Source: Sergeia podlipaevii
Lineage: Eukaryota; Euglenozoa; Kinetoplastea; Trypanosomatida; Trypanosomatidae
Direction of reading: 5' to 3'
DNA length: 64,000 nucleotides
Assembly (NCBI GenBank): GCA_030849805.1
Contig: JASANZ010002223.1
Span: 1 to 64,000 of the forward strand
Below, in pieces: positions 10,848 through 20,409 of this stretch (within the stretch, counting starts at the first letter, position 1; each line of letters starts with the position of its first letter). The position numbers and the translations under genes were made by a program. The notes beneath the pieces were generated by a model that had not been told where the DNA came from, ran no database searches, and was given only the letters and a program-made list of their open reading frames with translations.

Positions 10848-11374
10848 TGTATGACCACACTGTTCAACTACTTACAACGCTCGTAAGCGGCAGCGGCAGC
10901 AACAGGGGCGAAGTAGTGAACTTCGTCGTTTGCTTGATATATATATAAAGTGTTGTCCCTCCAACAAATGTCAATGCACACACGTACAACTTGATACACA
11001 CGTCAAAGTGACTATCAAAGCAGCAAAAAGGGTTTGGGCAGTTGAAACAAACAAACAAACAAACAAAAAACAAGTATATATAATAAGAACATAAATGTTT
11101 AACTCACAATGAGAGAAAGGGACAATGAAAACATCGCAGACTCAAATGTTGACAGACTAAGAAGATCATCAAAGTTTTAATGTTTTATCCATCACAACAA
11201 TCATCATTATCTTCTTCTTTTTTTTTTTTTAAATGAATATGAATAAAACGTGTGATTTTAATCGTGTACAAGAGCAGAATGGGAGTGGAGCAATAACAGT
11301 ACCAACACTTAAACAGCAACAAAATAATACACTACTTCTCAGAAAACTCGGCACCACCATCCACTCGGTTGCCA
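10848..11374. other. Spacer between the 389-aa and DeSI-like genes
   Basis: A repeated AAAC block (about 11046-11069) reads as GTTT units on the coding strand, with a candidate AG at 11012-11013 for the DeSI-like gene. Nothing else is supported. Confidence 0.5.
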
Positions 11375-12544
11375 TCAGTCCGTCTCAACGTACTCCACAT
11401 CATCGCTGGAGCTGATCACTACCTCCTCAGTCACATGAGGACTAGCTACGGGTGTCTGGGAGCTGAGCAGACTCGTAAGCGTCGTCTGCTTGAGTCCCGA
11501 GATGGATCGTCTCGCGGCATCTTTGCCTGACGCCTCCACTCTTTCAGTACCAGTTCCTCTCACATCTCGTGTGTCGTTTGGTGCTGTCTGTTCAGCACGA
11601 CGCGGCGTTTTTGCAGAATTGCTATGAAAGTCATAATCATCGTCTTCGCCATCCACGTCCACAATCATCATACCAGACGCCTCGGATGTGCTTGCAGCAC
11701 CTTCTCCTGCCTTGTTACGCGCACTATGGGAGGAGGACACTAAACATCGCGGTACAAGGAGTGCTATGACCCCAGAGGACACTCTACTCGCACCATTGAG
11801 CTCTTCATCGCTCTCATAGAGGCGTCTCTCTAACTCTTCAGCTTGCCCAAGAGCGGTCCAGTAGGCAGACGCAACCCAGCCTTCTTGATGAGCCTCAGCT
11901 GAGGACTGAAGCGCAACGACCTCTGCGTCCTCGCTCGTCGCCGCCTCTTCCTCGGTTAAGAGGCGTACACACACATCCATCGCATTGCTGCTCTTCTCCA
12001 CACTGCCAAGCGACAGTAGGCACACCCGCGAGAGCGATCCTTCACCCATCTCTCGACCTTGTACGTGACGTGCGGCTTCAAGCAGTCCATTTGTTGCGGA
12101 AATGCTTGCATTCGCGGCCTTGGCTTTGACATACACGGCCCTCAGTACTTGCTCTTGGGCAATGGACTTAAGCACAGCAAGTGGTGGACGTGATGCCTCC
12201 AAATCTGATGCCGCTGCGGTACGTCCTTTTCGCGCTCGCTTTCTACCTTGGTAAGCTGCTGCCGTGTATGTACTCCCATACTGAGCTTGTCGACTGCGCG
12301 AGAGAAACACCTCCTCCTCTGCGCCTTTTGGCCCGTCTGCACCCGCGGCTGCAATAACGAGTTCTTCAGCCACAGCGGAGCGTTGCATCAGTGCGATGAC
12401 ATAGCGCACATGGCAGGGGATGCCACACACCCACACAAGGTAGAAGATGTAGTGGATAATGTCAGGCATCAACCAACCTGCGACGTCGCGCTCCAGCAGT
12501 GGTGGTGCTGGAGCCAGAGCTTCCTCTGCGCAGCTTCTGTCCAT
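11375..12544 (-). CDS. Protein with SUMO-interacting-like motifs and a C-terminal PIP-like box, 389 aa
   Basis: No family recognised. Seen: a hydrophobic/aromatic N-terminal block (about 24-52, with IIHYIFYLVWV), a basic cluster RKRARKGR (101-108) that could be a nuclear localisation signal, a helical middle, and an acidic/Ser-rich C-terminal third. Two segments fit the SUMO-interacting motif pattern (hydrophobic core next to acidic or Ser residues): MIVDVDGEDDD (293-303) and VVISSSDD (375-382). Just before the second lies QTTLTSLL (353-360), which has the spacing of a PCNA-interacting box but Leu-Leu in place of the aromatic pair. These point to a nuclear, SUMO-linked protein by inference only. 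The start is the ATG at 12544; a plausible splice AG at 12554-12555 would leave a 5' UTR of about 9 nt. Confidence 0.75.
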   Translation of the reverse strand: MDRSCAEEALAPAPPLLERDVAGWLMPDIIHYIFYLVWVCGIPCHVRYVIALMQRSAVAEELVIAAAGADGPKGAEEEVFLSRSRQAQYGSTYTAAAYQGRKRARKGRTAAASDLEASRPPLAVLKSIAQEQVLRAVYVKAKAANASISATNGLLEAARHVQGREMGEGSLSRVCLLSLGSVEKSSNAMDVCVRLLTEEEAATSEDAEVVALQSSAEAHQEGWVASAYWTALGQAEELERRLYESDEELNGASRVSSGVIALLVPRCLVSSSHSARNKAGEGAASTSEASGMMIVDVDGEDDDYDFHSNSAKTPRRAEQTAPNDTRDVRGTGTERVEASGKDAARRSISGLKQTTLTSLLSSQTPVASPHVTEEVVISSSDDVEYVETD

Positions 12545-12578
12545 TAGTGACGACTAGAGCAACAATGACAATGAAGAG

Positions 12579-12581
<3 letters not shown>

Positions 12582-12611
<30 letters not shown>
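12582..12611. repeat. (TA)n microsatellite
   Basis: Fifteen AT units about 40 bp upstream of the start of the 389-aa protein gene (12544), in the region that should hold its splice acceptor. Confidence 0.9.
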
Positions 12612-12616
<5 letters not shown>

Positions 12617-13197
12617 GACAAGGGTCCTATAAATGTCACTTCGTTCCTATCTTCTAACGCACACACATAAATAGAGAAAAAAAAGCCGCGCAGAGTCGTT
12701 CATCTATTGATATGCTCAACTTGGCACAAGGGCCAAAAAGAAAAAGAAAAAACAACAACCGAAGAAAGGAAAATGTCTGGTAGTCAAAACGCTATATTGC
12801 AGCCTTCAGATTTTCCGTCTTTACGCAAGCGTTTATAAATTTCTATGTGTATGTCGCTTCCCCCCCCCTGTCCCCTCTCACTGTATATATGTATTCTTCT
12901 TCCGCCTTGACAGCTAACGCATCCACCACCACGAAGACGCTGGATAATGAACCTAATACACACCCTATTTACTTTTTTTTTTTTTTTGAAAGGTAGAGTA
13001 GATAAACAAGCTTCTAAAAGCTATGTAGATGTTCTGTAGATAAACACACAAAAAGAAGAAAAAAAAAAGAACGTAAACAGAAAAAAAAAAGAAAATCATC
13101 CCCATAATGACATTTAGAAGATCAAATGTGGAATAGAAACCAACTAAAATGTTGGGCAAATTTCGTGGTTTTCCATCTTTCAAGCGACAGCAAACGA

Positions 13198-13266
13198 GAG
13201 TGTCTCGGCTGAGGACTGTGCATACGAGCGTAGTGTATGCGCTATGCGTCGGAAGCTGAGACGCTT
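13198..13266 (+). ncRNA. Candidate structured RNA or imperfect hairpin in the spacer below PFR2
   Basis: A 13-bp outer stem (13198-13210 with 13254-13266; ten Watson-Crick and three G-U pairs on the plus strand) encloses an inner 6-bp stem (13220-13225 with 13235-13240, loop of 9). The local composition is balanced while flanks are A/T runs. The G-U pairs work only in a plus-strand transcript, opposite to all genes. No box C/D or AGA/ACA box was found, so the class is open. Confidence 0.3.
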
Positions 13267-13947
13267 CCTGGTGTTCTGTGTGTTTACATTTCCATGAGAA
13301 GGCATAATATATGCATATACGTACATATACGGTGAGAAAGAAAAAAAAGAAAGAAACAGAATAATAAAAGTAAAAAAAAAAAGAAAACATGACATAGAGA
13401 CCCCATCTAGAGACAATTAAAGAGCATACGCGGAAATGTGTAGCTTTTTAAAATGAAAAAAGGCACTGGCTCCTACATAAATACATTAACAAACGTCACT
13501 GGCAACCACACTCACACACACACACATATTGCAATGGTGCTTGTTGTCCAGCACTTGCTCTTCCAAACAATACACCGTATTCTTTTTTTTCCCCTATATT
13601 TTGCGTTGTTCATTCGTTTACATGAGTGAATTGATGTCGTCAGGATTAGAAGTACAACAGTAATAGTGGGCCGCTGTCACCCCCCCTCACTTTCTTCTTC
13701 CTTTCATATTTGCTCAATGCTCCATGGCTGAAGGAAGAATGCCCAACTACAATCTCGAGTAAAGCTCCTCATAGCATTCGACACGAGCTTAACGGTGAGG
13801 CTGCCGCCACACACACACAAAATATCTATATATAGATATGTATATACAAAGGATGTACATCAACCCGCTTTGCTTTTCATAAAAAAGCGAGGAGAGAAAA
13901 ATAAAAGGAGAAGGAAGGATAAAATTGGGAGTAGAACGTGTACAACT

Positions 13948-13960
13948 GCGCGCGCGCGCG
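13948..13960. repeat. (GC)n alternating tract
   Basis: Thirteen bases of alternating G and C next to GTGTGTATGTG; alternating purine-pyrimidine sequence able to form Z-DNA. A similar GC stretch lies at about 44577-44588. Confidence 0.85.
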
Positions 13961-14847
13961 AGTGTGTATGTGAGAAAACGGTAATAACAATAATAACAAT
14001 AATAAAGGTAAGTACAGTTACCGCGAATGTGTGTCGCAGAGGAAAGTAAATGAGAAGGAGAGAAGGCAAAGTGAAAAAAAAGGCATGAGTGACGCCGCAA
14101 CAAACAAACAAACAAACAAAACTCATCAGGAAAAGCAAACAATCAAACTACAAAAAGAAAGAAAACCATGCAACTTCACAGCCTTACCCAGTTTCACAAG
14201 ATACCTCAACCCTCTCTCCCCTTCTCCATAGACACATACACATCGCACACACACTCTCTCACACACAGACACACACAGAAGTTTCCATACACGTTACCTC
14301 CATATATACGCAAAGAAAAAGAAACCCACTCACATACATACACGTAAAGAAAGAAAAGAGAGAAACCAAAAAATAGCAATCCGTATACAGTCTTGTACAG
14401 CTTCCTCGTTAGTAGACCAACGAAGCCTGCTCCGTGTGTCTTGGTGCTATATTCGCCCTCTTTCACAAAGAGAGAAAAAAAAAAATGATTAGTGAGGAGG
14501 TGAAGACACACAAAAAAAGAAGAAAATATCAAGTGAAAGCAGTGTAGATGCAGTTAAACTCCGTCAATAACTAGAGCTCACATATGCATAAGCAAAAAAA
14601 AAAAAAATCAGTTAGCAGGCGGGGAGTATAAAAAAATTGAGTGCTAGCAACTGACATTCTTCCATTTGCGACTATGCTTTCCTTTCTTTTTTTCCTTTTC
14701 TTCGGATGAGCACACTATATGGTAGTAGCTCCCCTCCTCCTCTCTCTTCGCTCACTACTCTTTGACTTCGCCTTTCTTCTTTCCTTCTTTTTTTTTCCAG
14801 GTTATTCTTTTGTTCATTGATTTTTTTTTCTTTTAAAGCTCGTCAGT

Positions 14848-16641
14848 CTACTTATCCTCGATGGCGGGAGCAGCAGCACCGTTTCCGCCAGCAGCGATGG
14901 CCCTTTCGAGGGCATAGTTCTCCTGGTTGACAACAGCTTTCATCTCAGCAATCTGGTGCTTCTTGCTAGACACCTCATGCTCCTCCTCCTCCACGTAGCG
15001 CATCGAGCGGTCAACGAAGCGGGTGCGCTCATCCACAGACTTGTGGCCGAACTCCTGGAGAGGGTGCACAAAGGTCTTAGCAGTGCGCTCGTGCATGTCG
15101 TACACCACATCCTCGACGCTCTCGAACACCTGCTCGCCAGCGTCCTGAGTTGCATTAAGAGCGTTGATGACTCCCTCAACCGCCTTCATCTGGCCGACGA
15201 GGTCGTCCATTTCAATGCGGTAGTTTTCAAGATTGGGATCAAGACTGTCCATGGCGCTATCGCGGTTGTGCTTCATAAGACGAGCCTGGCGCTCCAGAGT
15301 GTCGAGGCGGTGGGCCTTCTTGACGGTGAGCTCGCCACAGACAAACACGAAGTTCCTGTAGGCATCCATGAAACCAGCGGCCTCTCCGTCGAGGATCTTG
15401 GTGAGCGCCTCCTTGGCGTCGTCGCGGGGAAGGATCTTCACCATATCCTCCACGTACTTCTCCACCTCGCGCACCACAGGTTCGCAGCCATTGTAGTAGG
15501 CGAGGCACTTCTCAAGGCGGTCGCGGTGCTGCTTCTCAATCTGCACAAACTCGTTGTGTGTCGTCACGCGCTGCTCCTCCTCGCGCTTGGCGTCGATGCC
15601 GGTCTGCACGAGGGCCTTCTGCTGCTCCATCAAGTCACGAAGCTCAAGGGCCTTCTGGCGGAGCTCCTCAATAACGGCGAGCTTGCGCTCCACCACCTCC
15701 GCGAGCTGAGAGTTGAACTCAGTCTCCTTCTCGGCGTACGCGTTGGCGGCGTTCTCGTGGGCGGCGACCTCCTGCTGGAGGGTCTCGTCGCAGCTCACAA
15801 TATCTTTCTTGAGAAGCTCCTTCATCATCTCCTTCTCACCCTTGAACTCCTTCACGGCATCCTCGGCCTCAGCCTGCAGACGGTCGAGCTGGGAACCGAA
15901 GGAGTTGAGCTCCTCGTCGTCGCTGCTGTTGTTAAGGTAGTTGACGCGCTTGGCGCAGAAGACAACAAACTCATAGCGGGCGGCGATGAGATGGCGGTGC
16001 GCGCGCTCCACTTCAACGAGGTCACCGCGGCCCGTGGCGGCGTCGTACACAGCCTGAGCTTCATGCACCTGAGCCAGAAGGCGCTGAGACTCCGCATCAA
16101 ACTCGGCCAGCTCTTCGCGGATGGTGGCGGTGGGATCGACGTGCTGGATGTCGTGCAGCCTGGCGAGCACATCGGGGAGGTCGAGGACAGAGTCGGGGCC
16201 CTGGTGGCGCTTGAGGACGGAAAGGTTATCCTTCTGAACAAGGAAGCGGCCGCGGGGGATCTTCTCCTTGGTGTTGAGCTGGTGAAGAGAGGTGGCGATG
16301 CTGTTGACATCGAGGGTGGGGCGGTTGCCGATCTCAGCGATCTGCTCCTTGGTCACCTGCTGCTGGCAGTGACTCATGGCTTTGTCCTCATCCCAGCCGC
16401 AGGGCTGCTCGTGCCTGTAGCGGGCGAAGAGCTCGTTGGCGGTGGTCTTGAGGGTCTCGCCCTTGTTCCCAAGGGGAGGGAGGCGACCATCAGTGTAGGA
16501 GAGGAAGTTCTCAGCAACGGTGACGGCGTTCTCAATGAGCTCAGAAAGAGCTGCGATAGCGCGGCGGTTCTCGACGTCCTGCGTTTCCTGCGCGGGGTAG
16601 GTTGGCTGGACAATCGGGAAGCGGGTGGCGGCGTCGGTCAT
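14848..16641 (-). CDS. PFR2: Paraflagellar rod protein 2 (PFR-C/PAR2), 597 aa
   Basis: A major structural subunit of the paraflagellar rod, the lattice that runs beside the axoneme in euglenozoan flagella and is needed for normal motility. Seen: an almost entirely alpha-helical, charged protein with long heptad-like stretches, full family length, beginning MTDAATRFPIVQP and ending with an Ala/Gly-rich tail (AAAPAIEDK). The sequence is highly conserved and strongly recognisable. Codon use is more biased to G/C third positions than in neighbouring genes, as expected for a highly expressed protein; as a result the opposite strand also stays open for more than 1.7 kb. There is a single copy in this window, whereas PFR genes are often in tandem arrays in trypanosomatids. 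The start is the ATG at 16641, with a clear splice acceptor about 40 nt upstream. Confidence 0.97.
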   Translation of the reverse strand: MTDAATRFPIVQPTYPAQETQDVENRRAIAALSELIENAVTVAENFLSYTDGRLPPLGNKGETLKTTANELFARYRHEQPCGWDEDKAMSHCQQQVTKEQIAEIGNRPTLDVNSIATSLHQLNTKEKIPRGRFLVQKDNLSVLKRHQGPDSVLDLPDVLARLHDIQHVDPTATIREELAEFDAESQRLLAQVHEAQAVYDAATGRGDLVEVERAHRHLIAARYEFVVFCAKRVNYLNNSSDDEELNSFGSQLDRLQAEAEDAVKEFKGEKEMMKELLKKDIVSCDETLQQEVAAHENAANAYAEKETEFNSQLAEVVERKLAVIEELRQKALELRDLMEQQKALVQTGIDAKREEEQRVTTHNEFVQIEKQHRDRLEKCLAYYNGCEPVVREVEKYVEDMVKILPRDDAKEALTKILDGEAAGFMDAYRNFVFVCGELTVKKAHRLDTLERQARLMKHNRDSAMDSLDPNLENYRIEMDDLVGQMKAVEGVINALNATQDAGEQVFESVEDVVYDMHERTAKTFVHPLQEFGHKSVDERTRFVDRSMRYVEEEEHEVSSKKHQIAEMKAVVNQENYALERAIAAGGNGAAAPAIEDK

Positions 16642-17157
16642 TTTTCTCTCTTTTCTTATCTTATCTGTTTCTCTTCGTTGCTGTTGTGGTAACGATCACA
16701 AAGTAAAAAGAAAAAGAAACAATAGTAAGAGAGAGAGAGAAGGAGCTAAAGTGGCTTGAGAGATGAGATACTCGTAAACTAGAATACTACCCAAATATGT
16801 ATCATGACGGATAACAAAAAAAAAAGAGGGGGGAAAATGAAGACCAGCAATAACAATGCATAATGCACCGAGTGACAAGAAAACAGACATGGTCTGGATA
16901 CAACATCAGTTGACACTCTCTATATATATGACAGAAAGAAGAAAAAAGGAGAAAAATGTTGCTAATGGTACCCCCACGTCTCTTCCTGTGTGCTGTTTTT
17001 TTTTTTAATATTATTATTTTTTTTCTTTTTTTGATACAATCAAAAAAATGTCTCAGATGAAGCAAAGAATACAATCAACGCAAGAGCAGATAAAAAAACA
17101 TGAACATATATATATATATACAGCATCCATACAAATTTCGGACATGCTCCCGCAACC
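16642..17157. other. Spacer above PFR2
   Basis: Holds the PFR2 splice acceptor (16681-16682) next to a purine-rich block (CT-rich on the coding strand) and the 3' UTR of the type I membrane protein. No gene seen. Confidence 0.6.
16681..16682 (-). promoter_or_regulatory. Predicted trans-splice acceptor AG for PFR2
   Basis: On the coding strand a pyrimidine tract (complement of 16701-16720, read as TTTC, five T, C, five T and so on) is followed, with no earlier AG, by CCACAACAG. The AG is at 16682-16681, giving a 5' UTR of 39 nt before the PFR2 ATG. This is the standard arrangement for spliced-leader addition. Confidence 0.6.
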
Positions 17158-19137
17158 TTACTGAGCCGCGCGCTCTCTCTGCCTCTCTCGGTTGCGCTGC
17201 TTTACTTCGCGTCTCCGCCACACCTGCGCCACATCTTCGCTTTCTACTTCTTCCCGAGCTGTGCAGCACTTCCAGCCAAGTATCAGCACTACGCACGACA
17301 CGACCGCCACTACCAGTGCAATCAACGACACCACAAACGGACTCATCGCACGCGAGTAGTTAAACGTACTTGGCGGAGGCTTCAAAACGTCAGTGAAGGA
17401 GATGTGCACACGCGCCACACGAGCATTATGCAAGACCAGAGTGCCAAAAGCCCCGGTTTCCACGTACATTTGACCGCCTTCCACGAGAGCATCTGGAAGC
17501 TCCGCAAGATCGAGCGTCACGGTGTGAGTCGACACCCCGTCTTCGCCACCGAGCAGCTGCGTATAGTTGGCAGCAAAGGTGCTCCTCTGCCAGGAGGCAA
17601 GACGTGGTGACGAGAAGCAGTACACAGTAGTGAACTGCATACCATCGACTAGAATGCCGTGCCTATCGGTGAGCGAGAGACCGCTGTAGGGAGCCTGTGG
17701 CGCTTCAATCGACGGCGCCTCGTCACTACTGCTCCCACTGGTCTCCGCCTCCTCCTCCTCCTCCTCGCTCTTGTCGCTGAACAATCGTGCCTTTTCTTTT
17801 TTGGCAGCAGCAGCATGAGGACCCAGCAGATAGGTAAAGAGCAGAGGATTGACCTGTAATTCCGAATAAACACCGGTCACGCCTGCACCATCGGTTGTTC
17901 CAGCACCAGCCTCTACCACACTCTCCGCTCCACCAATAACGACGAGAGCAATCTCTTCTTCATTATCCAAGAATCTAAGTCCGTTGGCAGCTTCCGGCCC
18001 CAGCTGAAGCTCGTCCACGCTGGTGAAATGATAGCGCCACGTTACCTGAAGGTGCAGCTCCTCCTTGCGTGTGCTGCGGACACAGTACTCCCCGGGAAAA
18101 CTCGCAGGGAGTCCCAAGGACTCGGCATGGGTGTCCTTGCAGACCAGCTCTGAGGCAAGCTCAGGGGTAACCACTAGATATCTAGGCTGACAGTACGTGA
18201 CGCCACCAGGGGACACCATAGGGATGTGATCCAGCCCGCAGATGCACACCTGCGCATCAGCAAACTCGGGACTTACCACACATTTGCCAGCGTAAGTGCT
18301 CACGTCATCAGCGTACTGCCATGCAAAGATGTCTCTTGTCTCAGTCCCAGTGGTGCTGTTGCGATCAGGTAGCGTGCACTTTAGTAGCGCATACATTGAA
18401 ACGGCTAGATAGCCACCAGCACACCTGCGATCTACGCGTCGCCGTCCCCGTGGTGCGCCTGCTGACTCCTCGCTCACACCAGAAGTGACCGTTGCGGTTG
18501 CTTGTAACACACTGGCTGAGTTGGCGCCAGTGAATGTTCTGCTCCGTGCTTGTGCTTTTCCATAAGGTATGGCGGATTCCACATATCCCTTCCGCTGGCC
18601 ACCCTTCGCTCCTGCGTATTCTATCTCGCTGAGTGAGGGCTCTCCAATCAAGGCCCGTAGTGCATCCTCTTCTTCGTCTTCTGCTAGTGGTAGGCCAAGC
18701 ATGAGTTGCACGATATGAATGGCTGCTTTCATCTGCCGGGAGACCGTACTGCCAGCGTTCTCCACCACTGAAGAGAGGTCTCGCATCCACACATGGAGGC
18801 CGCCGGCCTCGCCTGTAACTGTCCCATGGTCACGTGCAGACGCTTTCTTAGCGTCGGTGTCACGTACTACTTTGGGAGGAGAGTCTGCGTTTTCCTCTAC
18901 TAAAGTGCTCACATAAGCGCCAATACGCCTCATATATCGCATGAGCAACGCTCGGTTGTGCCTGTGCTGCTGTGATCGATAAGTAACCTCCGACCGATTT
19001 GGTACCTCTGACGCTTTTGAAGCTTCTGACGGTGGTGTTGTCGGCGCCGCGGTTGAGAATTCAAGTGATGATAGGATAAGTGCAAGTAAGCACAGAAGCA
19101 GCGGAGCCCTGCAGAGAGACAAGAGGTGCCAGGCCAT
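17158..19137 (-). CDS. Type I membrane glycoprotein-like protein, 659 aa, unknown function
   Basis: No family recognised. Seen: a cleavable-looking signal peptide (residues 1-30, LLLCLLALILSSL core), a long extracytoplasmic region, and one C-terminal membrane span (about 600-622) followed by Cys-Cys and a short, very basic/acidic cytoplasmic tail. The luminal part has about nine cysteines clustered around residues 230-345 (including VCICG), which suggests a disulfide-bonded domain, plus several N-glycosylation sequons (NST, NYT, NYS). An acidic Glu run sits in the linker around residues 455-480. The predicted place is the secretory pathway or surface (the flagellar pocket is possible). It lies directly upstream of PFR2 in the polycistron, but this alone says nothing about function. 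The start is the ATG at 19137. Confidence 0.75.
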   Translation of the reverse strand: MAWHLLSLCRAPLLLCLLALILSSLEFSTAAPTTPPSEASKASEVPNRSEVTYRSQQHRHNRALLMRYMRRIGAYVSTLVEENADSPPKVVRDTDAKKASARDHGTVTGEAGGLHVWMRDLSSVVENAGSTVSRQMKAAIHIVQLMLGLPLAEDEEEDALRALIGEPSLSEIEYAGAKGGQRKGYVESAIPYGKAQARSRTFTGANSASVLQATATVTSGVSEESAGAPRGRRRVDRRCAGGYLAVSMYALLKCTLPDRNSTTGTETRDIFAWQYADDVSTYAGKCVVSPEFADAQVCICGLDHIPMVSPGGVTYCQPRYLVVTPELASELVCKDTHAESLGLPASFPGEYCVRSTRKEELHLQVTWRYHFTSVDELQLGPEAANGLRFLDNEEEIALVVIGGAESVVEAGAGTTDGAGVTGVYSELQVNPLLFTYLLGPHAAAAKKEKARLFSDKSEEEEEEAETSGSSSDEAPSIEAPQAPYSGLSLTDRHGILVDGMQFTTVYCFSSPRLASWQRSTFAANYTQLLGGEDGVSTHTVTLDLAELPDALVEGGQMYVETGAFGTLVLHNARVARVHISFTDVLKPPPSTFNYSRAMSPFVVSLIALVVAVVSCVVLILGWKCCTAREEVESEDVAQVWRRREVKQRNRERQRERAAQ

Positions 19138-19821
19138 GGCGCAACAAATATATAAATAATAACAAAAACAAAAACAAGCCCAATGTGGTGCTGACAGCGT
19201 GAAATAATTGATAGCCTTCCTACTTACACCAAGTCGCTCCTTCTATAAATGGGGAGCTAATGGGGGAAAAAAAGAACGGGAAAGAGAAAAGTGCACTTGA
19301 CAGCGGAGTGTACTTGCGGTAAACAATAGTATCCATAGAAATAATTAAAATAATGAGAATATCAAAAAAAGAGGTGAGGGGGAGGAGACAATATGATGAG
19401 ATACCATTGAAAACTATCAAATTGTAGAAAGTGAAAATGCTCAAGTATAAAGACATGACTCGATGAGCTTTCTCAGTATTTATGTTTCTTCGCTTATTTT
19501 ACCAAAACGTCAAATATCCCTAACATCCTGTGTGTAAAAACTGAGTTGCTGTGAACAAATAAAAAATAAAACAACAAAATAAAAAATAAAAAAAGTAAAC
19601 TACTCTTAAAAAAAAAAATGCAAACAACTAGGCACACTCAAATACGCGCACCAACCTACGCCACGCTAGACAATCAAACAAATATGGTGATTCTTGTCCT
19701 CCACATCGACATCCACACGCATTGACGTCGTGTGCTGTACCTTAATCTTTCTTTCCTTCCAAAGCACTGATGCCAGCAAAAAGGTATTATAGAAAACCCA
19801 TCATCACCACACACACACACA
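19138..19821. other. Spacer between the two-TM and type I membrane protein genes
   Basis: A-rich low-complexity DNA with AAAAT/AAAC units around 19560-19620 and a short CA run at about 19810-19822. No credible frame. Confidence 0.6.
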
Positions 19822-20409
19822 CTAAGCGGACATACTTTTGGCAAAGGTTTCCTCCTCCTTCTTTCTCTCGTTTTCCATCGCCTCGTGACCCTTGAGCAGA
19901 GCCTCAGCTTTCATTTTCAGCGCTGCATCCATCTCCCGTCGCTCCGTAGCTACACTCTCGCGCGTCGCTGAGAACACGTTGAGGTCATACGGGAGCTGCG
20001 AGCACGTAAATAGAATGATGAACCACCCCAAACACGAAACAGGCGTTGTGAAGCGACGCACCCGCTTGCTCTCCACCCACTTACTGATCACAGAGTTGAG
20101 AGGGTCAGAGTAGCGAAGACCGCGACTGAGCACCCACGTGCCTACGCCTATCCAGAAGAACTGAATGCCAATGGTTGTGGCAGCCCATGACTGTGCATGC
20201 TCGCACACGCGGAGCTCCAGGTGATGCTTGCTGTAGTTCCTCTGTGCCTCCTCGATGCGGCGCATGTACTCGACGGGCACATTTACCGTGGCGGCCTGGG
20301 CAGGATTGGCGACGAAAGGGGACTCCACTGCATTGTTGATATCACTGGCAAGGTCCTTCGACTTTAGCACCGAACTGTGCGCACTCTCATCATTCGCTGC
20401 AGTTGCCAT
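19822..20409 (-). CDS. Small two-TM membrane protein, 195 aa, unknown function
   Basis: Not recognised. Seen: a polar N-terminus with a short amphipathic helix (46-70), two predicted membrane spans (about 76-95, rich in Trp/Phe/Ile, and about 123-142), a basic loop between them (SKRVRRF, 114-120), and a C-terminal charged helix (150-190, Glu/Lys/Met-rich, coiled-coil-like). There is no signal peptide. The hairpin topology with both ends on the same side fits an organelle-membrane or ER hairpin protein, by inference. The start is the ATG at 20409, preceded on the coding strand by a long T tract (complement of about 20426-20438). Confidence 0.7.
   Translation of the reverse strand: MATAANDESAHSSVLKSKDLASDINNAVESPFVANPAQAATVNVPVEYMRRIEEAQRNYSKHHLELRVCEHAQSWAATTIGIQFFWIGVGTWVLSRGLRYSDPLNSVISKWVESKRVRRFTTPVSCLGWFIILFTCSQLPYDLNVFSATRESVATERREMDAALKMKAEALLKGHEAMENERKKEEETFAKSMSA

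Larger units (their letters stand above)
12545..14847. other. Long spacer (2.3 kb) below PFR2
   Basis: Contains the splice signal of the 389-aa gene (AG at 12554-12555), the TA repeat, the hairpin at 13198-13266, the GC tract at 13948-13960 and many A runs. It must include the PFR2 3' UTR. Open frames at 12965-13390 and 13789-14142 are Phe/Tyr-rich translations of T runs. It is longer than most spacers here. Confidence 0.6.

Noticed and set aside
12965..13390. Phe-rich minus-strand frame in the PFR2 spacer
   Set aside because: Comes from T runs on the coding strand; only a 60-residue middle part is unbiased and it has no recognisable fold.
12545..14847. Search for the negative regulatory element reported in Leishmania PFR 3' UTRs
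   Set aside because: I looked for the consensus as I remember it (ATGTAnAGTT on the coding strand) and found no full match; my memory of the consensus may be imperfect.
14956..16692. Open frame of more than 570 codons on the plus strand
   Set aside because: It lies opposite PFR2 and arises from its strong third-position bias; the translation is Leu/Val/His-rich and matches no protein type I know.
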